DNA from: Janthinobacterium aquaticum | GTDB taxonomy: Bacteria; Pseudomonadota; Gammaproteobacteria; Burkholderiales; Burkholderiaceae_D | Direction: 5' to 3' | Assembly: GCF_009208565.1 (NCBI RefSeq) | Contig: NZ_WFLK01000022.1 | Location: 1 to 52,124, forward strand | Length of the DNA stretch: 52,124 nucleotides | Shown here: piece after piece, positions 1 to 8,512 of the stretch | How positions within the stretch are numbered: position 1 is the first letter of the stretch | Layout: the number at the start of each line of letters is the position of its first letter | Position numbers and translations under genes: made by a program | The notes under the pieces: model-generated | The model's database searches: none | The model's input: only the letters and a program-made list of their open reading frames with translations | Told to the model about the DNA's origin: nothing

Positions 1-928
1 CCGGTGCCAGCGCCGGCAGGAAATGCCAGGCCAGCGCCCCGGTCACGGCCGCGCCGGCCAGCACGCCGCCGGTCACCTGCAGCCAGCGCAGGCGCCCTGG
101 CGTGGCCGCCGGCCCTTCTTCGGCAAAGACTTCGGCGGCAGCCTTGTGCAAAATCTTGCGCGTGACCTGCGGCTGGTTTTCCACATACGCGCCCAGCAGG
201 GCGCGGTCGCACAGCAGGTTGATGCGACGCGGCACGCCATGGCTGAGCTTGTGGATCTGCGCCATCAGGCGCGGCGCAAACGGCGCGCGGGCGGTGCTGC
301 CGGCCACGGCCAGCCGGTGTGCAACATAACTGGCTGTCTCGTCGGCCGAAAGCGAGCCCAGGTGATAGCGGGCAATCACGCGCTGCGCCAGTTGCTCCAG
401 TTCCGGCCTGGCCAGCATGGCGCGCAGTTCCGGCTGGCCGATCAGGATAATCTGCAGCAGCTTGCGTTCGCTCGTTTCCAAGTTGGTCAACAGGCGCAGC
501 TGCTCGAGCACCGCTGCCGACAGGTTTTGCGCCTCGTCGATAATAAGCACATTGTTGCGGCCCTGCGCATGGCTGGCCAGCAAATGGCGGTTGATGGCGT
601 CCACATAGCCCTTGACGCTGGCCACGCCCTGTTCGGGCGCGATATGAAACTCTTCGCAGATCGACTGCAGCAACTCCTCCACCGACAGCTTGGGATTGAA
701 GATATAGCCGAGCTGGCAGTTTTCCGGAATCTGTTCCATGAAGCAGCGGCAGACGGTGGTCTTGCCGGCACCGATCTCGCCTGTCAGCAACACAAAGCCG
801 CCGCCGCTGCCTATCCCATAAAGCAAATGGGCCAGCGCCTCGCGATGGCGTTCGCTCATGAACAGATAGCGGGGATCGGGGGCGATGGAAAAAGGCGACT
901 GCTTGAGCTGGAAGTAATGCGTGTACAT
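1..928 (-). CDS. ExeA/GspA-type secretion AAA+ ATPase (3' end outside window)
   Basis: The reverse strand from the ATG at 928 reads in frame to the window edge, giving about 309 residues with no stop, so the gene is partial. The N-terminus (MYTHYFQLKQSPFSIAPDPR) is typical of the ExeA/GspA family. Walker A is GEIGAGKTT at residues 50-58 and Walker B is NVLIIDEAQ near residue 120. A hydrophobic segment near residues 285-305 fits the single membrane span of ExeA, which would put the ATPase in the cytoplasm and a missing C-terminal part in the periplasm. In the family this protein, with GspB, helps type II secretin assemble through peptidoglycan. A related subfamily belongs to XrtA/PEP-CTERM exopolysaccharide loci, and the missing C-terminus prevents a firm choice. 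Confidence 0.85.
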   Translation of the reverse strand, partial: MYTHYFQLKQSPFSIAPDPRYLFMSERHREALAHLLYGIGSGGGFVLLTGEIGAGKTTVCRCFMEQIPENCQLGYIFNPKLSVEELLQSICEEFHIAPEQGVASVKGYVDAINRHLLASHAQGRNNVLIIDEAQNLSAAVLEQLRLLTNLETSERKLLQIILIGQPELRAMLARPELEQLAQRVIARYHLGSLSADETASYVAHRLAVAGSTARAPFAPRLMAQIHKLSHGVPRRINLLCDRALLGAYVENQPQVTRKILHKAAAEVFAEEGPAATPGRLRWLQVTGGVLAGAAVTGALAWHFLPALAP

Positions 929-980
929 GGAGACCCTGCAGATGGGACGATCAAAATGGCCTGCTGCCAGCAAGCAAGCT

Positions 981-1460
981 TCAGCGCGTCTGCGCCGGCG
1001 GCAAAGGCTTGAAGCGGGCGCAATAGACTTTCGCCTTGTCGCGGAAGTAGACGATTTTACTGCCAGGCACGGAATTGCGGACAGGAAATGCTGAATTATC
1101 GGCTTTGGTATAGCGCAAACCGGCTGCAGCGCGGATGGCCGGCTCCAGTTTTTCCGGCGTGGAGTCGGCCACCACGCCCATGAAGACCAGGTCGGTAGTG
1201 TCGTCACTGACGATCACATCGGTAATGGGCGCGCCCCACAGCACGGCATCGGTGCGGAACCAGTAAGCGCCACCCTCATGCTTATAGGCCGGGCCGAACG
1301 AAGAGAGCAGATAGGCATAGAAGGACTTGTTTTCTATCTGGTCCAGGCACAGCACGGCGTTGCCCACCACCTGGCCGAAGGTCGACGGCGGCGGCTTTTG
1401 CTGCGCCAACGCAAGTGCCGGCGCCAGCGCCAGCCAAGCGACCATCGTGATCTTCTTCAT
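981..1460 (-). CDS. Secreted hypothetical protein, 159 aa
   Basis: The start at 1460 is well placed behind AAGGAGTAGTCC. The N-terminus MKKITMVAWLALAPALALAQQ is a clear Sec signal peptide with a likely cut after ALA, so the mature protein of about 140 residues should be periplasmic. It has two cysteines, in VLCLDQ and VYCARF, that could form a disulfide. I do not recognise the family. Its stop lies 52 bp before the start of the ExeA-like gene on the same strand, so co-transcription is possible, but nothing in the sequence proves a role in secretion. Confidence 0.75.
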   Translation of the reverse strand: MKKITMVAWLALAPALALAQQKPPPSTFGQVVGNAVLCLDQIENKSFYAYLLSSFGPAYKHEGGAYWFRTDAVLWGAPITDVIVSDDTTDLVFMGVVADSTPEKLEPAIRAAAGLRYTKADNSAFPVRNSVPGSKIVYFRDKAKVYCARFKPLPPAQTR

Positions 1461-1706
1461 GGACTACTCCTTCAGGAACGCTGCCACGGCCATTATGACA
1501 CTGCCCTGTAAAAAATCCATGCCAGCCCTCTGCGCCGATATTAGTAGAAAATAATTGATTATAAAAATGCAAATAATTAATATCAAAAATATATTTCTAT
1601 CCAGCACAACCTATGGTCTAATGCCTGCAGTTTGCAAAATTATATTCCAGTAGCCTCGGGAGCAACTATTCTTTCCCTGCACTCACGGCTAGAGTTTCCA
1701 TAGAAA

Positions 1707-1949
1707 ATGAAAAACCTGCTTTTGACGAGCGCACTTCTGTCGGTATTGATCACCAGTGATGTCGTTACCGCCCGCACGCAAGCCGCGCCGTCCATCGCTG
1801 TGGTGCCGGCGGCACCGGCAGGCGCGTCGGCGCGCGAACCTGAGCCTGGCCTGAATGAGCCAGCGCCGCATGTGCTGCTGGCGGTGGCTGTCGGCCTGCT
1901 GTTGCTGCGCGTGGGCAGCGGCCAGCGCAGCGAGAAATTCAACCACTGA
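1707..1949 (+). CDS. Small exported protein with PEP-CTERM-like tail, 80 aa
   Basis: The ATG at 1707 opens an 80-residue frame with a hydrophobic N-terminus ending in VVTA that resembles a signal peptide. A Pro/Ala-rich middle follows, then a C-terminal block of EPAP, the hydrophobic stretch HVLLAVAVGLLLL, and a polar/basic end (RVGSGQRSEKFNH). That order resembles a degenerate PEP-CTERM sorting signal, although the canonical PEP and the Arg cluster are imperfect. The ribosome-binding site is weak (TAGAAA). It converges on the gene at 1972-2256 with a 22 bp gap. It may not be a real gene, because an overlapping frame is open on the other strand. Confidence 0.4.
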   Translation: MKNLLLTSALLSVLITSDVVTARTQAAPSIAVVPAAPAGASAREPEPGLNEPAPHVLLAVAVGLLLLRVGSGQRSEKFNH

Positions 1950-1971
1950 AACGCTCGCGCCAGCCGTCAAC

Positions 1972-2256
1972 TCAATGCAGGCACAGACGCCGGCGGGTTT
2001 TTTCCAGCAACACCGTATCATACGGATGCAGGTTTTCCATAAACAGCATTTCGGCTTCGGCCTCGTCTTCCAGGCAAATCTCGAGCATGACCGGGCCATC
2101 GCTTTCGCGGCCCAAGAAATCTTTCGGCCAGCGATTCTTGCGATTGGTGCGCATCAGTTCCGCGCCCAGCGCCGCCAGCGGCGCCGATACGCCGGCCTCG
2201 AGCGCTTCGCGCTGCCACTCGTCCCAATAGGCGCTGTTACCTGTCTTGTCGTTCAT
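1972..2256 (-). CDS. Hypothetical acidic protein, 94 aa
   Basis: The start at 2256 (MNDKTGNSAYWDEWQREALE) was chosen over an upstream in-frame codon because the residues before it look non-coding. It is a small soluble protein, acidic in its centre (EICLEDEAEAE) and ending in a basic patch (EKTRRRLCLH). There is no signal peptide, membrane span or motif that I recognise. It is divergent from the amino-sugar operon starting at 2465; the roughly 200 bp between them holds that operon's promoter. Function unknown. Confidence 0.65.
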   Translation of the reverse strand: MNDKTGNSAYWDEWQREALEAGVSAPLAALGAELMRTNRKNRWPKDFLGRESDGPVMLEICLEDEAEAEMLFMENLHPYDTVLLEKTRRRLCLH

Positions 2257-2336
2257 CTTGCATGTCCCATCGTGTAAAAGGCGGACTGTACTCCGCTTGA
2301 CGGCGCTTGCCAAGCTTACTATTAAGCAACACCAAC

Positions 2337-2348
2337 CACCAACTGGTG
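2337..2348. promoter_or_regulatory. Possible operator upstream of the amino-sugar operon
   Basis: CACCA-AC-TGGTG is a short inverted repeat 31 bp upstream of the -35 hexamer of the 2465 operon, and an ATACCA half-site follows at about 2361-2366. TGGT/ACCA half-sites are used by GntR-type amino-sugar regulators, so this is a candidate operator. The match is short and could be chance. Confidence 0.25.
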
Positions 2349-2378
2349 CTGAAGTTGTTAATACCAATCAAATACCTG

Positions 2379-2408
2379 TTGACAAGCGTTTCGGCAGCAC
2401 CCTATAGT
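2379..2408 (+). promoter_or_regulatory. Sigma-70 promoter of the amino-sugar operon
   Basis: A perfect -35 TTGACA (2379-2384) is followed after 18 bp by TATAGT (2403-2408), 56 bp before the kinase start. It is the only good promoter in front of the three overlapping genes that follow. Confidence 0.75.
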
Positions 2409-2464
2409 CGCTTCACCTTTTCTGCGGCGTTTTCCTTATTTATTTTCCTTATTTATCCTCCCCT

Positions 2465-3349
2465 ATGATCGCATACCATATCGGCGTCGACGGCGGCGGC
2501 AGCGGCACGCGCGTGCGCCTGGAACAGGCCGGCGGGCAATTGCTGGCACAGGCACAAGGCGGCCCGTCGGGCCTGGCGCACGGCGTCGGGCCCGCCTGGG
2601 ACACCATCAACAGCCTGGTGGCGCAAGCCTTCGGCGAGGCCGGCCTGGCGCAGCCGCCACTGGCGCAACTGGCGCTGGGACTGGGACTGGCCGGCGTGCA
2701 CAATCAGCAGTGGGCCGACAGTTTTGTCAGCCATGATCCCGGTTACGGCGCACTGGCGCTGGCGTCCGACGCCCTGACCACCATGCTGGGCGCGCATGGC
2801 GGCAGGCCTGGCGCCATTATTGCCATCGGCACCGGCAGCGTGGGCGAGGTGCTGCAGGCCGACGGGACGCGGCGCGAAGTGGGCGGCTGGGGTTTTCCGT
2901 CCGGCGACGAGGCGGGCGGCGCCTGGATGGGCCTGCGCGCCATCGCCCACGCGCAGCAGGTGATGGACGGCCGCCTGGCCGGTGGCGCCTTTGCCACCGC
3001 CGTGATCAAAGCCTGCGGCGGCCAGCGCCACGCGGTGCAGGACTGGCTGGCGGCAGCCACCCAGACCACCTACGCCACGCTGGCGCCGCTGGTACTGCAG
3101 CATGCCGGCAGCGATGCGGCGGCCCGCGCCATCGCGCAGGAGGCAGGCCGGCAGATTGCACTGATGGCCAGCGCCCTGGACCCGGCCGGCACCCTGTCGC
3201 TGGCCCTGTGCGGCGGCCTGGCCGCGCCGCTGTCGCCCTATTTGCCGGCCGAACTGCTGCAGCGCGTGCTGCCGGCGCAAGGCGATTCGGCCAGCGGCGC
3301 GCTGCACCTGCTGCGCCAGCAACTGTCCTTACAGAAGGAGAACACATGA
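2465..3349 (+). CDS. BadF/BadG-type ATPase, probable (N-acetyl)glucosamine kinase
   Basis: This 294-residue protein begins MIAYHIGVDGGGSGTRVRL, the phosphate-1 loop of the ASKHA-fold BadF/BcrA family that includes eukaryotic-type GlcNAc kinase and bacterial glucosamine kinases. A second glycine-rich nucleotide motif, AIIAIGTGSVGEV, lies near residues 117-130, and a hydrophobic third one, LSLALCGGLAAPL, near 250. It should phosphorylate cytoplasmic GlcN or GlcNAc at C6. The stop overlaps the nagA start (ATGA at 3346-3349), so the two are translationally coupled. The product, amino sugar 6-phosphate, is the substrate of the next two enzymes. The choice between GlcNAc and GlcN is inferred from context. 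Confidence 0.85.
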   Translation: MIAYHIGVDGGGSGTRVRLEQAGGQLLAQAQGGPSGLAHGVGPAWDTINSLVAQAFGEAGLAQPPLAQLALGLGLAGVHNQQWADSFVSHDPGYGALALASDALTTMLGAHGGRPGAIIAIGTGSVGEVLQADGTRREVGGWGFPSGDEAGGAWMGLRAIAHAQQVMDGRLAGGAFATAVIKACGGQRHAVQDWLAAATQTTYATLAPLVLQHAGSDAAARAIAQEAGRQIALMASALDPAGTLSLALCGGLAAPLSPYLPAELLQRVLPAQGDSASGALHLLRQQLSLQKENT

Positions 3350-4452
3350 CACTCCGTGGCAATATCCTCACGCCTGGCGGCTGGCTGCACGGCGCGCTGG
3401 CCTGCAATGAGCGCATCACCGCCATCGACGGCGCACCGGTCGATCCGGCCAGCAATGGCGACGACTATATCCTGCCCGGTTTTATCGACCTGCATGTGCA
3501 CGGCGGCGGCGGCCAGGATGTGATGCAGGGCGGCGACGCGGTGCAAGCAATTGCCGCCATTCACGCGCGCCACGGCACCACCAGCCTGCTGGCCACCACC
3601 ATGACGGCGCCGCCAGCCGATATCGACACGGCCCTCCTCGCCATCGGCAAGGCAGTGCGCGAACGGCGCCCGCACGCAGCGCGCGTGCTGGGCGCGCACC
3701 TGGAAGGTCCGTACATCAACGCCAGCAAGCTTGGCGCCCAGCCCGACTTTGCGCGCGCGGCCAGCCTGGCCGAGATCGAGCGGCTGCAGGCGATCGCGCC
3801 GCTGCGCGTGATCACGGTGGCGCCGGAGCTTCCCGGCCACCTGGAACTGGTGCGCGCGCTGGCCGAACGCGGCGTGCGCGTGCAGATCGGCCATACCTCG
3901 GGCAGCTACGACGACGGCGTGGCCGCGCTCGAGCACGGCGCGGCCGGCTTCACCCATCTGTTCAACGCCATGAGCGGCCTGCACCATCGCGAACCGGGCA
4001 TGGCCGGAGCTGCGCTGGCGCACGCGCAGTACGCCGAGCTGATTCCGGACCTGCTGCACGTGCATCCGGGCGCCATCAAGGTGGCGCTGCGCGCCATTCC
4101 CCACCTGTACTGCGTGACCGACTCGACCGCCGCCACCGGCATGCCGGACGGCCAGTACATGCTGGGACGCCAGGTGGTGCACAAATGCCTGGGCGGCGTA
4201 CGCCTGCCCGACGGCACCCTGGCCGGCAGCACCCTGACGCTCGACCAGGCGCTGCGCAACCTGGTCGGCCTGGGACTGGACCTGGCTGACGCCTCGCGGC
4301 GCGTCTCGACCAACGCTGCCGACTACCTGGGCCTGCCCGAGCGCGGCCGCCTGGCCGTCGGCGCTTGGGCCGACCTGGTGGTGCTGGACCGCAATCTGCA
4401 ACTGAAAACCGTTTACATCGAAGGAGAGCGCCTTGACCTCGCTGATGCTTGA
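3346..4452 (+). CDS. nagA: N-acetylglucosamine-6-phosphate deacetylase
   Basis: The 368-residue protein is normal NagA length. The amidohydrolase metal and active-site motifs are present: HVH at 50-52, the Glu of EGPYIN at 120, His183 in IGHTSGS, His204 in THLFNAMSG, and the catalytic Asp259 in CVTDSTAATG. It removes acetate from GlcNAc-6-P to give GlcN-6-P in the cytosol. The ATG at 3346 has an AAGGAG site 7 bases upstream inside the kinase gene and overlaps the kinase stop. Its 3' end overlaps the next gene by 20 bp, which supports one coupled operon. Confidence 0.95.
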   Translation: MTLRGNILTPGGWLHGALACNERITAIDGAPVDPASNGDDYILPGFIDLHVHGGGGQDVMQGGDAVQAIAAIHARHGTTSLLATTMTAPPADIDTALLAIGKAVRERRPHAARVLGAHLEGPYINASKLGAQPDFARAASLAEIERLQAIAPLRVITVAPELPGHLELVRALAERGVRVQIGHTSGSYDDGVAALEHGAAGFTHLFNAMSGLHHREPGMAGAALAHAQYAELIPDLLHVHPGAIKVALRAIPHLYCVTDSTAATGMPDGQYMLGRQVVHKCLGGVRLPDGTLAGSTLTLDQALRNLVGLGLDLADASRRVSTNAADYLGLPERGRLAVGAWADLVVLDRNLQLKTVYIEGERLDLADA

Positions 4453-5455
4453 AGAAGCCCTGTCTGCCGCCGACTGCGTGGCGCAGCAACTGGCCAACGA
4501 CGGCGACCGTTACGCCGAACTGGGCCGCAAACTGCGCAGTACAGCGTTTTCCAGCGCACTGACGATCGCGCGCGGCAGCTCCGATCACGCCTGCAACTAT
4601 GTCGCCTACCTGATCATGGCGCGCCTGGGCCGGGTGGTGGCGTCGCTGCCGATGTCGCTGGTCACGCTCAACAAGTCGCCACTGGCCACGCGCAACACGC
4701 TGGCCATCGCCATCTCGCAATCTGGCCAGAGCCCTGATGTGGTCGAGCCGATCCGCTATTTCCGCGACGGCGGCGCCACCACCGTGGCGCTGGTCAATGA
4801 TATCGATTCACCGCTGGCCCATGCCGCAGAATGGGCCATGCCGCTGCGCGCCGGCCCGGAGCACAGCGTGGCGGCCACCAAGAGCTTTATCGCCAGCCTG
4901 GTGGCCGGCGCCCGCATGGTGGCGCAGTGGCAGAACGATCCCGAACTGCAAGGCGCGCTGCAAGATCTGCCGGGGGCACTGTACCAGGCCGGCGCCATCG
5001 ACTGGTCGCCGGCCATCGAGGTGCTGGCGCCAGCCCGCAATATCATGGTGGTCGGGCGCGGCATCGGCTTTCCGGTGGCGCTGGAGGCGGCCTTGAAGTT
5101 CAAGGAGACCTCGGCGCTGCAGGCCGAGGCGTTCAGCGGCGCGGAAATCCGCCATGGCCCGATGGCGCTGATCGAAGAAGGCTATCCGCTGCTGATCTTT
5201 GCCACCCGCGGCCCGTCCCAGGCCGGCCTGCTGCAACTGGCCGACGACATGCGCGGGCGCGGCGCGCGCGTGCTGCTGGCCGCCCCGCACGACGTTGCCT
5301 CGCGCGACCTGACGCTGCCGGTGGCCGGCACGCCGGATCTGGACCCGATCGTGGCGATCCAGTCCTTTTATGTGATGGCGGCGCAGCTGGCGGCGGCGCG
5401 CGGCATGAATCCCGATGCACCGCGCCATTTAAGCAAGGTCACCCGCACCAGTTGA
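4433..5455 (+). CDS. nagB-II: SIS-domain glucosamine-6-phosphate deaminase (NagB-II type)
   Basis: This 340-residue protein has two SIS domains and resembles the isomerase half of GlmS without its glutaminase domain. Visible SIS motifs are ARGSSDHA (residues about 43-50), AISQSGQSPD (about 97-106) and the C-terminal ALKFKETSALQAEAFSGAEIRHGP block. NagB-II enzymes convert GlcN-6-P to fructose-6-P and ammonia, which completes the pathway of the two upstream genes. The start is TTG at 4433: AAGGAG ends exactly 6 bases upstream, while the in-frame ATG at 4445 is too far from it. A ketosamine deglycase (AgaS/FrlB-like) is possible, but the nagA neighbour favours GlcN-6-P. Confidence 0.88.
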   Translation: MTSLMLEEALSAADCVAQQLANDGDRYAELGRKLRSTAFSSALTIARGSSDHACNYVAYLIMARLGRVVASLPMSLVTLNKSPLATRNTLAIAISQSGQSPDVVEPIRYFRDGGATTVALVNDIDSPLAHAAEWAMPLRAGPEHSVAATKSFIASLVAGARMVAQWQNDPELQGALQDLPGALYQAGAIDWSPAIEVLAPARNIMVVGRGIGFPVALEAALKFKETSALQAEAFSGAEIRHGPMALIEEGYPLLIFATRGPSQAGLLQLADDMRGRGARVLLAAPHDVASRDLTLPVAGTPDLDPIVAIQSFYVMAAQLAAARGMNPDAPRHLSKVTRTS

Positions 5456-5576
5456 AGCGGCCGGCGCCGCGCACGCCAGACGCCCGCCTGCGCCGGTTTA
5501 TGTGACAATAGCCGCTTAGCCATTCGGCCCGGCTGTGACTTGCGGGGCTGGAAATGGCAAAATACGCCTTTTGCAT

Positions 5577-5628
5577 GCTCCCGCCCCAGCGACGCCGCGC
5601 ACGACGCGGCCTGCGCCGATGCGGGAGC
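5577..5628 (+). other. Nested hairpin in the leader of the TPR gene
   Basis: An outer stem GCTCCCGC (5577-5584) with GCGGGAGC (5621-5628) encloses an inner stem GCCGCG (5594-5599) with CGCGGC (5605-5610). It lies 31-82 bp before the start at 5659. It could be an untranslated-leader structure or a weak terminator of the nag operon; the T-run after it (CCCTTTGTT) is poor. Confidence 0.45.
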
Positions 5629-5658
5629 GTCCCTTTGTTATTAATTGAAGGATCGACC

Positions 5659-6972
5659 ATGTCCCAATTCCGCCTTGCCCGTCTCAGCGTGCTGATCGCC
5701 GCCATCGGCTTCAATATGCTGCCTGCGCTGTCGCACGCCCAGGAAGCTCAGCCAGCCGCCGCCGGCGCGCCAGCCGCTGCACCGGCCGACACCGTGCGCC
5801 CGGAGATCTTCAAGCTGCTCGAGCCGGCTGCCGTCAAAGCGTCGATGGACGCCAAGAACTACGCCGACGTGCAAAGCCGCATCGACCAAGCCGCCGCCAT
5901 CCCTGCCCTGACGCCGTATGAGACCTTCGTTCTCAACCGCCTGCGCGTGGCGCTGGCCTCGACCACCAACAATGCGCCGATGGCCATGACGGCGCTCGAA
6001 GCGGTAATCGAGTCGGGCAAGCTGGACAAGAAATCGCAGGGCGACTTTATCCAGGCGCTGGCCAACTACCACTACAACGCCAAGGACTACGCCAACGCCA
6101 TCAAATGGTTTACCCGCTACCAGACCGAAACCGGCGATATTGCCACTGTGCGTCCTTACATTATCCGCGCCTACTACTTCAATAACGATTTCGCGCGCGC
6201 CAAGCAGGAACTGCTGGCCGATCTGGCGGCCAAGCAGCAAGCCGGCCAGACGCCGACCCTTGAAGAACTGCAGTTGCTGGCCAATACCGGCTCGAAGAGC
6301 AAGGACCCGACCACCTACCTGACGGCGATGGAAAACCTGGTGCGCTACTACCCGTCAGACGACTACTGGACCGACCTGCTGGGCCGCGTGCAAGGCAAGG
6401 CCGGCTATTCGGACCGCTTTGCGCTCGATGTGTTGCGCCTGCAATTCAAGGCCGTCTCGACCATGCCGCCGCAGGACTACAGCGACATGGCGGAAATCGC
6501 ACTGCAGAACGCCTTCCCGACCGAAGCGAAAAAAGTGCTGGACGCCGGCTTTGCCAAGGGCGTGCTCGGTACCGGCGGCAACGCCGCCAAACACAAGAAG
6601 CTGCGTGACCAGGCCAACAAGGCAGCGGCCGACGACGCCAAAAACATCGCCAGCGGCGAAGCGGCCGCCAACAAGAGCAAGGATGGTACCGGCCTGGTCA
6701 ACCTGGGCTACGCCTTCGTGACGATGGACCAGTTCGACAAAGGTATCGACCTGATCCAGAAAGGCATCGCCAAAGGCGGCCTGAAGCGCCCTGAAGACGC
6801 CAAGCTGCGCCTCGGCTACTCGCTGGCCATGGCCGGCAAGAAAGACGAAGCCATCAAGGTGCTGGAATCGGTCAAGGGCGGCGAAGGTGTGAGCGACCTG
6901 GCGCGCTACTGGATCTTCTGGCTGAACCGCCCTGCTACTGCAGCGGCAGCGCCGGCAGCAGCTGCACAGTAA
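5659..6972 (+). CDS. Periplasmic tetratricopeptide-repeat protein, 437 aa
   Basis: The start at 5659 follows GAAGGATCGACC and gives a good signal peptide (MSQFRLARLSVLIAAIGFNM through LSHAQ); the in-frame codon at 5554 would put basic leader-hairpin translation in front of it. The mature part is alpha-helical with TPR-like units, for example YHYNAKDYANAIKWFTRY, RAYYFNNDFARAKQELL and LGYSLAMAGKKDEAIKVLESV, and ends in an Ala/Pro-rich low-complexity tail. It probably acts as a periplasmic scaffold; its partner is not evident from the neighbours. It is a single-gene unit with a hairpin leader before it and a strong terminator after it. Confidence 0.8.
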   Translation: MSQFRLARLSVLIAAIGFNMLPALSHAQEAQPAAAGAPAAAPADTVRPEIFKLLEPAAVKASMDAKNYADVQSRIDQAAAIPALTPYETFVLNRLRVALASTTNNAPMAMTALEAVIESGKLDKKSQGDFIQALANYHYNAKDYANAIKWFTRYQTETGDIATVRPYIIRAYYFNNDFARAKQELLADLAAKQQAGQTPTLEELQLLANTGSKSKDPTTYLTAMENLVRYYPSDDYWTDLLGRVQGKAGYSDRFALDVLRLQFKAVSTMPPQDYSDMAEIALQNAFPTEAKKVLDAGFAKGVLGTGGNAAKHKKLRDQANKAAADDAKNIASGEAAANKSKDGTGLVNLGYAFVTMDQFDKGIDLIQKGIAKGGLKRPEDAKLRLGYSLAMAGKKDEAIKVLESVKGGEGVSDLARYWIFWLNRPATAAAAPAAAAQ

Positions 6973-6994
6973 GCTGCCCCCGGCAGCCTGAATG

Positions 6995-7026
6995 AAATGG
7001 CCCCGTACAACCGGGGCCATTTTTTT
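6995..7026 (+). terminator. Rho-independent terminator of the TPR gene
   Basis: AAATGGCCCCG pairs perfectly with CGGGGCCATTT around a TACAAC loop, with T-residues continuing to 7026. Its A-rich 5' side means it may also work in reverse for the convergent gene ending at 7044. Confidence 0.92.
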
Positions 7027-7043
7027 GGCGCGAGGATAAGGCG

Positions 7044-8510
7044 CTATGGCTGCCGGCGCAACCTGGCATGCAGCAATAGCGCCAGCAGCAACGCGCTGGC
7101 TGCCACGCACAGCCAGCCGAACAGCGGCCCTAGCCACCGTGCCCAGGGCGCCGCCGCCGTCCTGCCGGGCATCGGCGCCAGCAGCGTGCTGCCAGGCAGG
7201 CTGCTGCTGGCGCGCTCGGCCAGCACGCGGCCATAGGCGTCGCTAACCGTCAGCAGCCCCTTGCGCGAGGCGCGCACCACGCCGTAGCCATTTTCCACGC
7301 CGCGTACCAGCGTCATGCGCGCCCCCATCCAGGCGTCGAGACCGAAATCCCAGGCCGGCACCAGCATTGCCTGCGCGCCAGCGGCGCCGTAGGCATGGCC
7401 GAAGGCGGCAAAATGCATATCCTTGCAGACGGCCAGGCCCATGGACTGGCCTGCCACCGACTGCAGCTGATAGGCGCTGCCGGCAAGAAAGTCGCGCTCG
7501 GGCGGCGCCAGGTGGTGTTTCTGGTAGCTCACGGACGGCGCGCCATCGGGACTGAACAGTAAAGCCAGATTACGCCTGCCCTGCTGGTCCTGCACGGCAA
7601 TGCCCAGCGCGATCCAGATTCCCAGACGCTGCGCCAGCGCGCCAAACCGCTGTTGCAGCGCTACGGCGGCGTCGGGCGATAGCGTGGCAATCTTTTCCGG
7701 CAGCAGCACGACCGTGGCGCCCTGCCCGGCAAGTTGCGCCACCTGCTGTGCATAGCGATCCCATACCGCCTGCGCCAGTGCCGGCGGCATCTGCGGCGCC
7801 AAAAAATCATCGATTACAGCCAGGCCGACCAGCGCACCGGGCGCTGCTGCCGGCGTCGCCTGCAGGCGATACGCACCGCCAGCCCACGCCAGGGCCAGCA
7901 GCGCCGCCGTGGCGATGGCAGCGGGCGCATGTTGGCGGCCGCCCGCCAGCAGCAGAGCCAGGGCCGATGGCACCAGGCAGACCAGAAACAGCAGGCCGGG
8001 CACGCCAGCGAACGCCACAACCTGCAGCAGCGGCAGCTGATCGGCCTGCGAATAAGCAAGACTACCCCAGTTGCCATCTGGCAGCAGGCTGGCCATCAGG
8101 GTATCGATGGCCACCCACAGCAGCGGATAGGTCAGCACGCACCAGTTGCTGCGGTAGCGCAACACCACGCGGCGCGTCAACAGCAGCACCAATACCCACA
8201 GCAGCGCCTTGAACGCCAGTGCGGCCAGCACAGCCGTCAACGGCATCAGCAGACTCATGTAGGCCAGATTCGACGACAGGCCCACGGCCGCCGCCAGTGC
8301 ACCGGTCCCGGCTGCATCGCGGCGCGAGGAACGCAGTACCAGCCACAGCACGGGAACCGGTGCGCACCAGACCAGCCAAGGCACCGGTTGCGGCCCAAGC
8401 ATCAAGTACAGCGGCACGCCAGCGGCAATCGCGGCGACCAGCTGCAGCAGGCGCCGGGAATGCGTGGCAGCGTTGGCAAACAGCGGCGTAACAGGCAGGG
8501 TAGCGGACAT
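7044..8510 (-). CDS. Apolipoprotein N-acyltransferase-like membrane protein (Lnt paralogue)
   Basis: The 488-residue protein has about six N-terminal membrane segments (residues 20-215), a carbon-nitrogen hydrolase domain (225-455), and a last membrane helix near 465-482. This is the Lnt architecture. The triad is recognisable as Glu272 in LLPEK, Lys331 in YQKHHLAPPERD and Cys362 in AVCKDMHF. Lnt acylates the N-terminal cysteine of lipoproteins on the periplasmic face. It starts 2 bp after the stop of an AraC-type regulator, which is unlike housekeeping lnt, normally found beside a corC/ybeX-type gene. I infer a regulated paralogue with a special substrate. Confidence 0.8.
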   Translation of the reverse strand: MSATLPVTPLFANAATHSRRLLQLVAAIAAGVPLYLMLGPQPVPWLVWCAPVPVLWLVLRSSRRDAAGTGALAAAVGLSSNLAYMSLLMPLTAVLAALAFKALLWVLVLLLTRRVVLRYRSNWCVLTYPLLWVAIDTLMASLLPDGNWGSLAYSQADQLPLLQVVAFAGVPGLLFLVCLVPSALALLLAGGRQHAPAAIATAALLALAWAGGAYRLQATPAAAPGALVGLAVIDDFLAPQMPPALAQAVWDRYAQQVAQLAGQGATVVLLPEKIATLSPDAAVALQQRFGALAQRLGIWIALGIAVQDQQGRRNLALLFSPDGAPSVSYQKHHLAPPERDFLAGSAYQLQSVAGQSMGLAVCKDMHFAAFGHAYGAAGAQAMLVPAWDFGLDAWMGARMTLVRGVENGYGVVRASRKGLLTVSDAYGRVLAERASSSLPGSTLLAPMPGRTAAAPWARWLGPLFGWLCVAASALLLALLLHARLRRQP

Positions 8511-8512
8511 CG

